Origin: a virus
Reading direction: 5' to 3' (one strand)
IMG/VR virus record: IMGVR_UViG_3300034064_000176
Coordinates: 1 to 58,639 of that record
Length of the DNA: 58,639 nucleotides
Numbering within the stretch: the stretch's first letter is position 1; each line of letters begins with the position of its first letter. Of this stretch, positions 39,355 to 47,358 are shown in pieces. The position numbers and the translations under genes were made by a program. The notes under the pieces are model-generated. The model had not been told where the DNA came from and searched no databases. It saw only the letters and a program-made list of their open reading frames with translations.

Positions 39355-41118
39355 ATGGCTCTCGAAATGTTTCAGGGCGAGGATGCTGAAGAAACCGGCA
39401 TGCTTGGCGGTGGCATTGACCCCAAGAATTTTCAGCTTCCGGTTAATCGGCAACCCGCTCCAGGCGGTTTGACGCAGGCCGCTCCTGGCGGTCTTGGTGC
39501 TGCGAAGCAGGACTACCTAAAAGCCACGCAAGACATGATTACCGCGCTTGAGCGCCGGATCAGTGGCGAGGGTTACGATATATCCCGCCTGCTCTTCGCC
39601 TTTGGCCAGCCTACCGGCACTGGATCAATCGGTAGTGCTCTTGCAAACTTGGGCGCGGAGGCCTCGAGGCAGCGTGGTGAGCAAGAGAAGAACCTCCCGA
39701 GCATGATGAAGATGCGGACCGAACTGGCCGCTAATCGTCTTGCCATGGCCCAACAAGAAGAGGCTGAACGAATTGCAACCATGCTCGGCATCGGGGCGCC
39801 CGGGGCCAACGTGCAGGCCGCACCTGGATCGGGAGCCTCTGCCGAAGCCGCGGTTGGTAACCCGCAGGCTCGTCGTTTGATGGCCATGGACCCCGAGCAG
39901 CTTTTAGCGATTACAAGACCCCTCGGCTCTGCTGGCGAAAAGCTTTATAACCAAGTTATGCAGGCCAGGGAAGACTATCGCAAGAACTTCTTGCCTGGAG
40001 GCGACGGATCTTTCTATGTACCGGGAACCGGTGAGCGAATTTATAACCCCGCGGAACTTGCCAAGCCAATTGAGCGCCAATTAAACCTTGGTAACTTTAG
40101 CGGCGACATCAAGATGCCCCTTGGCGACTGGATGAAGTACGACGAGATCATGAACAAGGGCGGTCAGGCAGAGGCCGCTAAGTTCATCGTCGGCAAGATC
40201 CCGGGCCTTGGCGAGAGGATAGGGGCTATTGCGCCACCAAGACCGCTCGATTCGACAACTGTAGCGCCTGCTCAGCAGCCTGCTATCCAACCAGCTTCAG
40301 AGGCACCTGCGCAAGCCGCTGCTGGACCAAAATTTGAGACTGCTGGCGAAAGAGAACAGCGCTTAAAAGCAGAGTCCAAGCAGACCGAAGAGAATATCTC
40401 GATGCTGACCGGCGAGGTTAAGGAGGCCCGTGCGCCGATTCTTACTCGTTACGACAAGGCCGACTCCCTCCAGCAAGAAGCCAAGCAAATGATGCAATTG
40501 GCCTCGGCATACCCCTATGCGGTTGGGATCTTCAACAAGCCTGGGGGTCAGTACGCCCTTGCGCAATTCATTAAGGAGGGCATCCGTGTTGGTGGCACGA
40601 ACGTCACTATCGGAGGCTTTGAGGACGGCATGAGGCGGTTGGTACGGGCTAATCCTGAAATGGTCGCCAGGGTCGCGAAAGAGCGCGGGATTTCAAACGA
40701 TGAAGCTCAAAAATACTTGCAGCAGCAAGGCTTGGATGCAGCGTCATTGCTCTTGCAGTCTGAGCGTAGGCTAGATTCTCTGTTGAATAAGGCAGAGCGT
40801 AAGGGCGAGGGTCAAGTGTCGAACTACGAGCGTGTCTTGTTTGGCCAGCTTTTACCAAGCCTTTCGAATGATCCGATCAAGGCCTACCTTGTGAAGACCC
40901 TGGCTCTTCAAGAAATGGCCAAGTTCGACAAGCAGGTTGGGGACCTTTTGAGAAGGCGCTCTGAGGCCAAGCAGTACGACCCAAGGCAAATGTACGACTC
41001 GGATGAGTACAAGCGCATTCGTGCAAATTACGTCAATGCACTCGATGGCTCGATGCGCGAGTTCTTCCCGGAAATGAGGGGTAAGCTTGCTGAGGCTAGA
41101 AAAGTGGCGGGGGTCTAA
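39355..41118 (+). CDS. Internal virion protein candidate, 587 residues
   Basis: Mostly helical. Includes SRLLFAFGQPTGTGSIGSAL, a long charged helix (RTELAANRLAMAQQEEAERI), an Ala/Pro/Gln-rich linker (about 300-325) and a charged helical C-terminal domain. It sits between two other ejection candidates. RBS cggaga. Confidence 0.58.
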   Translation: MALEMFQGEDAEETGMLGGGIDPKNFQLPVNRQPAPGGLTQAAPGGLGAAKQDYLKATQDMITALERRISGEGYDISRLLFAFGQPTGTGSIGSALANLGAEASRQRGEQEKNLPSMMKMRTELAANRLAMAQQEEAERIATMLGIGAPGANVQAAPGSGASAEAAVGNPQARRLMAMDPEQLLAITRPLGSAGEKLYNQVMQAREDYRKNFLPGGDGSFYVPGTGERIYNPAELAKPIERQLNLGNFSGDIKMPLGDWMKYDEIMNKGGQAEAAKFIVGKIPGLGERIGAIAPPRPLDSTTVAPAQQPAIQPASEAPAQAAAGPKFETAGEREQRLKAESKQTEENISMLTGEVKEARAPILTRYDKADSLQQEAKQMMQLASAYPYAVGIFNKPGGQYALAQFIKEGIRVGGTNVTIGGFEDGMRRLVRANPEMVARVAKERGISNDEAQKYLQQQGLDAASLLLQSERRLDSLLNKAERKGEGQVSNYERVLFGQLLPSLSNDPIKAYLVKTLALQEMAKFDKQVGDLLRRRSEAKQYDPRQMYDSDEYKRIRANYVNALDGSMREFFPEMRGKLAEARKVAGV

Positions 41119-42372
41119 ATGGTCGATCTTGAAAAGCTTAACGAGTCCCAGCGTCGCATAGCCGATAAAGTCATCAAGGCCGCTGAGCAGGAGGGCGTTG
41201 ACCCTCAACTGGCTCTTGCAGTTGCTCAAGTTGAGTCTGGGTTCTCCCAGGCTCAGAAAAGTAATAAGGGTGCTATTGGCGTCATGCAGCTTATGCCTGC
41301 CACCGCTAAGGGTCTAGGCGTGAACCCAAAGAAAATGGACGACAACATCCGTGGCGGGGTCATGTACCTCAAGGAAATGCTCGACCTTACTGGCGGCGAC
41401 GTCCGAAAAGCTTTGGTCGGTTATAACGGCGGACCAAGGTTTGCCAAGATGGACAACCCGCCCAACATGGACTATGCCGACCAAGTCAATGCGATTTATC
41501 CGTTCGACGCTGTTGGCCAAGCACGAAGGCTTAAGATGCAGCTTGAAGGCGGTGTCATACCGGCCGCGCAGCCAAGCCAAGAAGGCGAACCTGCCGAAAG
41601 CGAAGCGGCTCTTGAAGCAAGAAGGCTGGCCCAGCAGATCGATCAAATGCAGATCAATCAACCCGACGATCCTGCCATTGGTCGTGTCACGTCTGCCGCG
41701 GTAGGAGCGCCTGCTGGAGCCCTTTTAAGCGGCGCTGGAGCGGATCTTAAGCGTGGCTTGCAGCAAAGGCGCTTTGATGTCTTCCAAGAGGCTCAGAGGG
41801 CCGCTAGGGACCAGAATCTCGCAAAGCTAACCCAGGGCATGACTCCCGGTGAGAAGTGGGCCAGCAAGGTTACGGGCTATGTAAAGCCCGGAGTCGGAAC
41901 CGTTTCTGAGGCAGCTACCGATTATCGAAGGGCTATGCCTCAAGGCAAGATCTCAGGAAGGATGGCCAAGCTTTACGGGATTGCGGGTCCTGACGAGTCC
42001 CCTCAGCTTTCCCAGCGCCTTATTGATCGCGCTAAGAATGCTCCCGTCGTGGGAGAGGTTCGCCAAGGTTTGCCCGTTCAGCGTGTAGAGCGCCCTGGTG
42101 GCAGGATGACAGGGTTATTCAAAGGCTCGGCATTAGGAACTCTAGGCGGCGCAGGGGCAGGCTATTCGGCCTATGACGCCTATGACCGGTACATGCAAGG
42201 CGATATGCCCGGTGCAGCTTTAAGTGCGATCGGCGCCCTTGGTGGCGTTGCAGGCTTGGTGCCCCATCCCTTAACGCGAGGGGTTGGGCTTGCAACGACC
42301 GCGGCGGTTCCGTTTCTGACTGACCTTTACGATCGCTACAAGCCCCAGCGGACGATTACGCTTCCCGAATAA
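41119..42372 (+). CDS. Ejected lytic transglycosylase (SLT domain)
   Basis: 417 residues. The N-terminal domain (about 5-130) is a soluble lytic transglycosylase: catalytic Glu39 in VAQVESGFS, then GVMQLMPATA and GYNGG. It would open peptidoglycan for DNA entry, as T7 gp16 does. The rest is helical with a glycine-zipper-like hydrophobic stretch (about 335-400) that may cross a membrane. It is the last late gene; its end overlaps the converging glycosyltransferase by 17 bases. Confidence 0.85.
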   Translation: MVDLEKLNESQRRIADKVIKAAEQEGVDPQLALAVAQVESGFSQAQKSNKGAIGVMQLMPATAKGLGVNPKKMDDNIRGGVMYLKEMLDLTGGDVRKALVGYNGGPRFAKMDNPPNMDYADQVNAIYPFDAVGQARRLKMQLEGGVIPAAQPSQEGEPAESEAALEARRLAQQIDQMQINQPDDPAIGRVTSAAVGAPAGALLSGAGADLKRGLQQRRFDVFQEAQRAARDQNLAKLTQGMTPGEKWASKVTGYVKPGVGTVSEAATDYRRAMPQGKISGRMAKLYGIAGPDESPQLSQRLIDRAKNAPVVGEVRQGLPVQRVERPGGRMTGLFKGSALGTLGGAGAGYSAYDAYDRYMQGDMPGAALSAIGALGGVAGLVPHPLTRGVGLATTAAVPFLTDLYDRYKPQRTITLPE

Positions 42373-43150
42373 GGTATTGGACCTTCTTGGTCTTTTCCTC
42401 GGGCGGTGACGTAAGCATAAGCTCCGGGGTTCCAAGGCTCCTTGCCATCTTGAAAAACAGGCTCTCCGGGTTGTTTGTGTAGGCCTTATCAGCCAAGGCG
42501 ATCAACATAAAATCGATCACGGCTCGAGCATTGCGGTTAAATGCGTTGCTTTCAGGCGTTTTATGGACGGGATAGTGCCCTTCTACGCCTGCGCACGAGA
42601 TTATCGATCCTGGGCTGATCTCGGCCCATTGCTGGGCAAGCCTTGCATCATCGGTTACGACGTAAGCGTCGCCTGATTGTTTATAAATTGCTTTTAAGTC
42701 GGAGCCCTGAGCATAACGGTCGGTTCCACGAAGATGCACCACGGTGCTTTCTTTGACAATGCAATTAAGACCTGAAGCTAATCGTAAGTGCCTGGAGAGC
42801 AGGGGCATGTTCCAGATACGAAACCCAATACCAGGGTGAACAATCACGTCGTGGGTGCTCGGCTCGAGCCTTTCCTCTTTGATGTCATAGGCCCAATCCT
42901 CTGAGCATCGGTCACCCAAAGCCTTCCAGATCGGTGGCCATACCGATTTGCCTTCAAAGTCAATCTTGTCAACCGTATAAGGGACGTTAACAAGGCGAAA
43001 GTATTGGTGAAAATCACCATTCCATTCCCTATTTCCCCAATTGACTTTTAGTATTCGATTGTGCTTGAGCGCGAAATCCAAGCAGTAAGACAGGCATTGC
43101 AGGCGGTCGCCTAGCCCCTCATACCCGTTGCTGATAACGTACTTTTCCAT
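42356..43150 (-). CDS. Fucosyltransferase-like glycosyltransferase
   Basis: 264 residues. YEGLGDRLQCLSYCLDFALK near the start and VVHLRGTDR at about 138 match the GDP-fucose-binding pattern of alpha-1,2/1,6-fucosyltransferases and NodZ-like enzymes; VTDDARLAQQW and ESLFFKMARSL are later conserved blocks. It could modify host surface glycans or a virion protein. Last gene of the leftward early operon. RBS ggagt lies 12 bases upstream of the ATG. Confidence 0.7.
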   Translation of the reverse strand: MEKYVISNGYEGLGDRLQCLSYCLDFALKHNRILKVNWGNREWNGDFHQYFRLVNVPYTVDKIDFEGKSVWPPIWKALGDRCSEDWAYDIKEERLEPSTHDVIVHPGIGFRIWNMPLLSRHLRLASGLNCIVKESTVVHLRGTDRYAQGSDLKAIYKQSGDAYVVTDDARLAQQWAEISPGSIISCAGVEGHYPVHKTPESNAFNRNARAVIDFMLIALADKAYTNNPESLFFKMARSLGTPELMLTSPPEEKTKKVQYLIREA

Positions 43151-43403
43151 AATGCTTTCTGCACTCCTTACAGTGTGCTAAATGGCCTGGGCGGCCGGAT
43201 CGCTTGTAGAACGCCTTAATGGGTTTGACGGCATGGCACTTTGTGCAGCGCTTATTGCCTTCAAGTACCCAGTCCTTGCGAACGAAGAGTCGATCGGGCT
43301 CCCAGCCTGCATTGACCCTGTATTCAATCGTTGTCCTGGGGACGCCGGTCAGTAGCGACCACTCCCTCGAGGATCGGGTGAACATCCCGACGGTAATCAT
43401 CAT
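43119..43403 (-). CDS. HTH plus zinc-finger protein, 94 residues
   Basis: An N-terminal helix-turn-helix-like segment (EWSLLTGVPRTTIEYRVNAG) is followed by a zinc site: CTKC and HCKEC, about 20 residues apart, with KPIKAFYKRSG between them. The ATG at 43403 overlaps the upstream stop (ATGA) and is preferred to an in-frame start far upstream. Likely DNA-binding; HNH activity is not evident. Confidence 0.65.
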   Translation of the reverse strand: MMITVGMFTRSSREWSLLTGVPRTTIEYRVNAGWEPDRLFVRKDWVLEGNKRCTKCHAVKPIKAFYKRSGRPGHLAHCKECRKHYGKVRYQQRV

Positions 43404-43555
43404 TTGGTTTTCTCTTTCTGTTTTTGCAGTCGAAGTTCGAGCACGACTAGGGCAAGCTTGCGCAGTGCATAGTCCACGTCGGTGTTCTTTTGCACGGCAA
43501 GCTTGGCTTCCTGGTACGCCTTCGTAATCTCGGGAAAGGGGTCGTAATCCTTCAA
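43400..43555 (-). CDS. Small helical protein with TTG start, 51 residues
   Basis: MKDYDPFPEITKAYQEAKLA then VDYALRKLALVVLELRLQ and a Lys tail. No ATG exists; the TTG overlaps the preceding stop (TTGA), and AAGGG lies 9 bases before it. Its own stop overlaps the next start. Both couplings support a real gene. Function unknown. Confidence 0.5.
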   Translation of the reverse strand: MKDYDPFPEITKAYQEAKLAVQKNTDVDYALRKLALVVLELRLQKQKEKTK

Positions 43556-43815
43556 TGCGCGACCCTTGAGACCCGCTCAGTGATGTAGTCCTGAATAATG
43601 TGATCAAGCTCCATCGGATGATCGGGCTGAAGCTTTTCGATGCGGTCTTTTAGCTCGGTCTTCTCGATGATCGCCATTTGCAGGGCGAAGTACATCACCT
43701 CGATCTGCCTCAGTCTCCATAGCTCCGCTTTCGCTACGTTGTCGATCAATTCTCTGCCGCTCAAACCACGCGCCCGTCGCGTTTTCTTCGCGGAATTTTG
43801 TCCATTTGTTGACAT
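43552..43815 (-). CDS. Small helical protein, 87 residues
   Basis: MSTNGQNSAKKTRRARGLSG, then helices ELWRLRQIEVMYFALQMAII and LDHIIQDYITERV. A GGAGG lies 9 bases before the chosen ATG. The 5' 212 bases lie inside the upstream gene in another frame. Codon use here looks like real coding. Function unknown. Confidence 0.62.
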   Translation of the reverse strand: MSTNGQNSAKKTRRARGLSGRELIDNVAKAELWRLRQIEVMYFALQMAIIEKTELKDRIEKLQPDHPMELDHIIQDYITERVSRVAH

Positions 43816-43948
43816 AGTACGGGTCCTCCGATGGTGGGGTGAAGTTCGGTGAAACAAGTGGCTCGGTTCGCTTAGGGTCGTGGGGCTGCGGAAACTGCCT
43901 CCAGCGGTCGATCACGTTCGGCCTGGAGTCGTATATCCGCTCATCCAT
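43604..43948 (-). CDS. Small protein overlapping the next gene for 212 bases
   Basis: From the ATG at 43948 (GGGAGA 7-8 bases upstream): MDERIYDSRPNVIDRWRQFP, PKRTEPLVSPNFTPPSEDPY. The first ~45 residues are outside the overlap and look like protein. The last ~65 share DNA with the downstream gene and are Arg/Asp/Ser-rich, so the C-terminal part may be a passive overlap. About 114 residues in all. Confidence 0.5.
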   Translation of the reverse strand: MDERIYDSRPNVIDRWRQFPQPHDPKRTEPLVSPNFTPPSEDPYYVNKWTKFREENATGAWFERQRIDRQRSESGAMETEADRGDVLRPANGDHREDRAKRPHRKASARSSDGA

Positions 43949-44102
43949 GATTGCTCTCCCAGGGCTTGCCAAAGGTCTCCATGGCTACTTTCTGAAGGGC
44001 GTCGATGAATTCGTTGACCTCGTCCCAGTCCCCGAAGAACTGGACCGGGAAGGTCTCGGTCTCGAGGATCACCTGCTTGCTATTAGAGTTGATCTGGATC
44101 AT
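43941..44102 (-). CDS. Small protein, 53 residues
   Basis: MIQINSNSKQVILETETFPV then DWDEVNEFIDALQKVAMETF. A short beta-alpha protein. Start chosen at the internal ATG, which limits the overlap with the upstream gene to 20 bases. Overlaps the downstream start. Function unknown. Confidence 0.55.
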   Translation of the reverse strand: MIQINSNSKQVILETETFPVQFFGDWDEVNEFIDALQKVAMETFGKPWESNHG

Positions 44103-44274
44103 GTTCCACCATAAATTTTGCGTAAGAGAAACAAACCTCGGCAAGGTCTGCTCGACTGGCAATCGGGGTGCCGTCTGGTTTGTTGTAGTTCGATATGCCA
44201 CCGGCAAGTAGACCCTGAAGGGCAGCGGCGGCGAACATATCGAACCGGTCAGTAGGGGGCTTCTTCGTACTCAT
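44083..44274 (-). CDS. Small protein, 63 residues
   Basis: MSTKKPPTDRFDMFAAAALQ, then SRADLAEVCFSYAKFMVEHD. Small phage proteins with this DMFAAAALQGLLA pattern are common in early regions. AGAGGAAC precedes the ATG. Related in style to the MSLRDYFAAKAMQ protein two genes upstream. Function unknown. Confidence 0.62.
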   Translation of the reverse strand: MSTKKPPTDRFDMFAAAALQGLLAGGISNYNKPDGTPIASRADLAEVCFSYAKFMVEHDPDQL

Positions 44275-44449
44275 CTAAGTTCCTCTTTGGTTGGTAGGCT
44301 CGTTTAACCTGGGATTGGTGGACGTAAACCCACTCGGGAAACGGCCACTCGTTTTCGTTAATCAATCGGACTGCGCAGGTCCCGTCCGGGTGAAGATGTT
44401 CAAGGATGCCAAGCTTCTTGCCGACACGCACGCGCAGACCGGGGTTCAT
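44249..44449 (-). CDS. Small SH3-like protein, 66 residues
   Basis: MNPGLRVRVGKKLGILEHLH, with CAVRLINENEWPFPEWVYVH: a small beta barrel rich in Val and Trp. ATGA overlap with the upstream gene; 26-base overlap with the downstream one. Function unknown. Confidence 0.6.
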   Translation of the reverse strand: MNPGLRVRVGKKLGILEHLHPDGTCAVRLINENEWPFPEWVYVHQSQVKRAYQPKRNLDEYEEAPY

Positions 44450-44655
44450 TCCACTCTTGCTTTCAGCATGGCATCTGCAATCATGTAAGCCTGCCTCGCG
44501 GTTGCATCAAAATAATTCCCCTGCGCCAGTGCTTGCATCGCCTTGGCCGCGAAGTAATCACGCAGGGACATGCCTGATTGCACTAGGTACGTGTGTGCAA
44601 CAGGAAACGCTGGCTCACAATCCGTTGGTGTCCTTGCTGTTTTGTTTTCGCTCAT
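44446..44655 (-). CDS. Small protein with MSLRDYFAAKAMQ motif, 69 residues
   Basis: CEPAFPVAHTYLVQSGMSLRD, then YFAAKAMQALAQGN and ARQAYMIADAMLKARVE. This short module is widespread in temperate and lytic phages, but its function is not established. AAGGAG lies 9 bases before the ATG. Confidence 0.65.
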   Translation of the reverse strand: MSENKTARTPTDCEPAFPVAHTYLVQSGMSLRDYFAAKAMQALAQGNYFDATARQAYMIADAMLKARVE

Positions 44656-44846
44656 GCTTTGATCTCCTTAACCGACACCTTTGTGTCGGGGTCCATCTCA
44701 AGCTGGGTGAGCAGGTCCCGAATGGCCTGGAGCTTGGTCCGCCCCCAGCCGATCCGATCGCCCTGTTGATAGCCCTCCTGAACGGCACGCCAGTCATACG
44801 AGCGCGTGTCCAGGGGGGTTGGGTCATGCCGCACTTGGATTTTCAT
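44652..44846 (-). CDS. Small protein, 64 residues
   Basis: MKIQVRHDPTPLDTRSYDWR, then YQQGDRIGWGRTKLQAIRDL. Start placed at the ATG 5 bases after AAGGAG; a GTG two codons earlier overlaps that site and is less likely. Function unknown. Confidence 0.6.
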   Translation of the reverse strand: MKIQVRHDPTPLDTRSYDWRAVQEGYQQGDRIGWGRTKLQAIRDLLTQLEMDPDTKVSVKEIKA

Positions 44847-45105
44847 TTTCACTCCTTACGACGTCGATGTTGTCGCCGAATACCACGATTCGGACCCGTT
44901 CGCCATTCTCGGCAATGAAGGTGATGTCCATCGTTTGGCAGTCTGCTTTCTCAAGTAGCTCGGGCTCTGAAATGATGACCGACACAATGTTATGCACCGA
45001 CATCGACGTGTGCATCGCCCGAAGCGGCCTTGGTTCGCTCTTTTTGCTTTGGGTGTTGCCGAAGAAGCGGGTTACGACGTTGTCCATTGCTTGAAACTCT
45101 TCCAT
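44824..45105 (-). CDS. Conserved small protein, 93 residues
   Basis: MEEFQAMDNVVTRFFGNTQS, then a beta-rich part TMDITFIAENGERVRIVVFG. RBS AGGAGA lies 6 bases before the ATG, immediately after a UUCG hairpin. Overlaps the next gene by 23 bases. Function unknown. Confidence 0.6.
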   Translation of the reverse strand: MEEFQAMDNVVTRFFGNTQSKKSEPRPLRAMHTSMSVHNIVSVIISEPELLEKADCQTMDITFIAENGERVRIVVFGDNIDVVRSENENPSAA

Positions 45106-45121
45106 GATGTTCTCCTAGTTA

Positions 45122-45137
45122 GGGGGCCGAAGCCCCC
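45122..45137 (-). terminator. UUCG stem-loop between two leftward genes
   Basis: On the minus strand: GGGGGC-TTCG-GCCCCC, a perfect 6-bp stem with a UUCG tetraloop. No U-run follows; a ribosome-binding site does. Either a weak terminator/attenuator or an mRNA processing and stability element, like the copies at 15574 and 54480. Confidence 0.5.
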
Positions 45138-45142
45138 GGTTA

Positions 45143-45409
45143 TTAAGCTGCTATTAAACGTGCTTCCATGCGGTCACGGACGGTAGCGAGACGGCCGTTG
45201 CTGTTGATGCTGTATTCGATTTGCTCAAGCTCCGGGTAAAAGCAAAGGCTTGCGTCCACTTCGTTCAGGCAAAGCCGCTTACCCTCAAACCACATAACCG
45301 TGACGGTCAGGTCTTCGATCTCGGCGATCGTGTAGACCTGCGCTTCAGTGTGCTTGTTGAGCACGATTAGTTGGCCGATGTACAAAGATTTTGGCGCGAT
45401 TTTTTTCAT
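45143..45409 (-). CDS. Small protein, 88 residues
   Basis: From the ATG at 45409: MKKIAPKSLYIGQLIVLNKH, then beta strands AQVYTIAEIEDLTVTVMWFE and a C-terminal IEYSINSNGRLATVRDRMEA. AGGAT upstream. Function unknown. Confidence 0.6.
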   Translation of the reverse strand: MKKIAPKSLYIGQLIVLNKHTEAQVYTIAEIEDLTVTVMWFEGKRLCLNEVDASLCFYPELEQIEYSINSNGRLATVRDRMEARLIAA

Positions 45410-45422
45410 GTGAATATCCTGG

Positions 45423-45716
45423 TTAGCGGCTGGTAACTTTGACAGTGAAGACCGCGGTGGTCTTTGTGAACTTTGCATAAGCCTCGGCACCAAAAGCTTT
45501 GACGAAGGCTTCTTTATCAAAGACGCAACGATCGCTCTCGCTGTAAGTTGCCTTGAAGAGCGAACCTTCGATCGACTTGGCGCCGCCTGCTGATGCGCTG
45601 TCCTTGATTGCGTCCTTTATGGCATCGGCTTGTTTTTGCAGGTCGGCGATTTGAGCCAAGAGGGCGCCGAGTTGGTCAACGCTTGCTGCTTCGATTACTG
45701 CTGCTTCTGTTTTCAT
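45423..45716 (-). CDS. Helical small protein, 97 residues
   Basis: From the ATG at 45716: MKTEAAVIEAASVDQLGALL, a coiled-coil AQIADLQKQADAIKDAIKDS, then IEGSLFKATYSESDRCVFD and FTVKVTSR. The pattern of a coiled coil followed by a beta unit is seen in phage proteins of unknown function. It is read from its own promoter and hairpin leader. Confidence 0.68.
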   Translation of the reverse strand: MKTEAAVIEAASVDQLGALLAQIADLQKQADAIKDAIKDSASAGGAKSIEGSLFKATYSESDRCVFDKEAFVKAFGAEAYAKFTKTTAVFTVKVTSR

Positions 45717-45785
45717 GTCGTTTCTCCGGTTTCTCACTGCACGTCGCAGTAGGTGTATTTGACTCTTTATTTATCCACCTGTCAA
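45717..45785 (-). promoter_or_regulatory. Promoter, 5' hairpin and RBS cassette, copy C
   Basis: Minus strand: -35 TTGACA (45785-45780), 17-base spacer, -10 TCAAAT (45762-45757), six bases, then hairpin ACTGC-GACGT-GCAGT (45750-45736), then GAGAAACCGGAGAAA (45735-45721) and the ATG at 45716. The hairpin would start at about +1 of the transcript. Three other copies share this order and spacing. Confidence 0.75.
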
Positions 45786-45787
45786 AT

Positions 45788-45809
45788 GAAAAAGGGGGAT
45801 AAACCCCCT
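45788..45809 (-). terminator. Intrinsic terminator of the leftward SSB-nuclease operon
   Basis: Minus strand: AGGGGG-TTTAT-CCCCCT (45809-45793) followed by TTTT: a 6-bp GC-rich stem with a U-run. It lies 34 bases after the stop of the 45843 gene and just before promoter C, so it ends one transcript before the next starts. Confidence 0.8.
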
Positions 45810-45842
45810 AAAACAGCTACCGTTCGTCAGACCGATGAATGG

Positions 45843-46322
45843 CTATGGCTTAAGTTCCTCCATGAACTCCTGGAACTTGGTGAGGGGCTTTTCCTCCTCG
45901 GTGATTATTGGCGCAACATAAACCTGCAATCGGCGATCGTCTGGCGAGTTGCCTACCTTGTGCGTGTTTACCGTAGGGTGAAAACGGCGCCTAAAGTGAT
46001 TGACGATACTGTTCCTGGCCTTGTCGAAATCCAAGTGCTCAGGGATTTTGACCATGATCATTTCCCCAGGCTTGATTTCGGCGAAGACGTCAATCAATTC
46101 CCTGTAAATCATGTTACGGCCAAACCGCTCTTTGTTGATGTAATGCTCTCCTTGGTACCTAATTTCAAAATCGGCTTCCATGGCCTTAAGCGCCCTTACA
46201 AGCGCCTCAATTGGAAAGTCGTTGCTGATAAGTTCACCGTGTTCGCCGCATACCAAATAGGCCATATTCATTTGATCCAGCGTCTTCGTGATGCTTCGCA
46301 CCACCTTCTCTTCCATGCTCAT
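45843..46322 (-). CDS. Hypothetical protein, 159 residues
   Basis: MSMEEKVVRSITKTLDQMNM, an alpha/beta protein with FPIEALVRALKAMEADFEIR and PGEMIMVKIPEHLDFDKARN. Overlaps the nuclease gene by 4 bases, so it is likely co-translated with it. Its partner role in recombination or replication is inference only. Confidence 0.65.
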   Translation of the reverse strand: MSMEEKVVRSITKTLDQMNMAYLVCGEHGELISNDFPIEALVRALKAMEADFEIRYQGEHYINKERFGRNMIYRELIDVFAEIKPGEMIMVKIPEHLDFDKARNSIVNHFRRRFHPTVNTHKVGNSPDDRRLQVYVAPIITEEEKPLTKFQEFMEELKP

Positions 46323-47068
46323 ACGTTGCTCCTAATTTTCCAAAAGTTAAGCAGTGCCAGGAACATTTCCCAGCCCCTCTGGATGTCCTTGGGGTCGTGC
46401 TCCAGGACAATGACTGGGTAAGGGTCGATAACCGAAACGAACACGTTTGCGCACCGGGGCGGGTGGATCTTGAGTCCCACCGCATAGGCCGCAAGTTGCA
46501 TGTAATGGTCATCAAAAAGCGCCACCTTGTCGCCCGGGGCGAATTCTTTGGTTTTGATGTCGATGACCGTGTCATGGCAGTGCAGATCGACCTTCCCGCC
46601 GTAGCCATGGGTTGCAGCGAATGACGCCTCAGAGATCCACGTCCGGTCCCCAAAATGGCTCTGTATGGCGCCAACAGCCCTGCGCACATAGGGAACGTTC
46701 ATCTTCTCGAGATCGCCCTCGTAGAAGGCCTGTATCTCAGCGTGAATGGCCGTGCCGCGGTCGGCTGCATCCCTGGTTTGCTTGCGGGAGTCCTCGAGCA
46801 CTCGCTTGGCATAGTCCTCGAGGCTCTCCTGCTCACCCTTGGGTAGGGTAAGAGACGCTAAAAGCAATTGCTGTTGCTTCCAGGCCTCCAACCCAGGCTT
46901 TGCAGCCACCGACATGACCGTCGTGACTGATGGCAAAAGCTTGAGCTTTTTGGCATCCCGGAGGGTCGTGTTGCGCACCTTGCCGTTACTCCCGACAATG
47001 GTGTAAGCAGGCTTACCCTCCTTGGTATACCAGTGGCCAGACTCGGCCGTCTTGGTATTGATGATCAT
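46319..47068 (-). CDS. PD-(D/E)XK nuclease, RecB/Cas4-like
   Basis: 249 residues from the ATG at 47068, which overlaps the upstream stop. GTAIHAEIQAFYEG matches the first conserved helix of RecB-type exonucleases. The catalytic core is visible as EASFAATHGYGGKVDLHCHD followed by VIDIKTKE (the D-x-K site), then a QLAAYAVGL helix. Probably a 5'-3' or single-strand exonuclease for recombination, next to an SSB-like gene. Confidence 0.85.
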   Translation of the reverse strand: MIINTKTAESGHWYTKEGKPAYTIVGSNGKVRNTTLRDAKKLKLLPSVTTVMSVAAKPGLEAWKQQQLLLASLTLPKGEQESLEDYAKRVLEDSRKQTRDAADRGTAIHAEIQAFYEGDLEKMNVPYVRRAVGAIQSHFGDRTWISEASFAATHGYGGKVDLHCHDTVIDIKTKEFAPGDKVALFDDHYMQLAAYAVGLKIHPPRCANVFVSVIDPYPVIVLEHDPKDIQRGWEMFLALLNFWKIRSNV

Positions 47069-47358
47069 AGCTTTTGCGACAGACTGACGGCCCAAATCTC
47101 AAAGCCATTGTCTTTCAAGAAATTACGGAAATGTTCGCCGATCTTCGTAACCAGGAACTGATCGCCGCCTGGGGCCTTTAGCATGTAAGCCACAGGCTCC
47201 TCCTTTTTCCCCGCAGCCAAGTTTTGGGCCTGCTTGAACAATTCGTAAGGAATGGTCGTCTTAGACTCTTTCATCCTCCGGTATTCGGCCCAGCGCCTTT
47301 GGGCGCCTTCCCTGATCCTGGCCTTTGACTCTTCGCTCATGGGCTTGCGCTTTTTCAT
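47065..47358 (-). CDS. Small basic protein, 97 residues
   Basis: MKKRKPMSEESKARIREGAQ, a basic helix RRWAEYRRMKESK of the kind found in NUMOD-type DNA-binding segments, then VAYMLKAPGGDQFLVTKIGE. Coupled by 4-base overlaps on both sides. It may bind DNA; function unknown. Confidence 0.6.
   Translation of the reverse strand: MKKRKPMSEESKARIREGAQRRWAEYRRMKESKTTIPYELFKQAQNLAAGKKEEPVAYMLKAPGGDQFLVTKIGEHFRNFLKDNGFEIWAVSLSQKL

Noticed and set aside
44406-44918. Plus-strand 170-codon frame
   Set aside because: It covers four well-supported leftward genes with RBSs and coupled starts; no RBS of its own.
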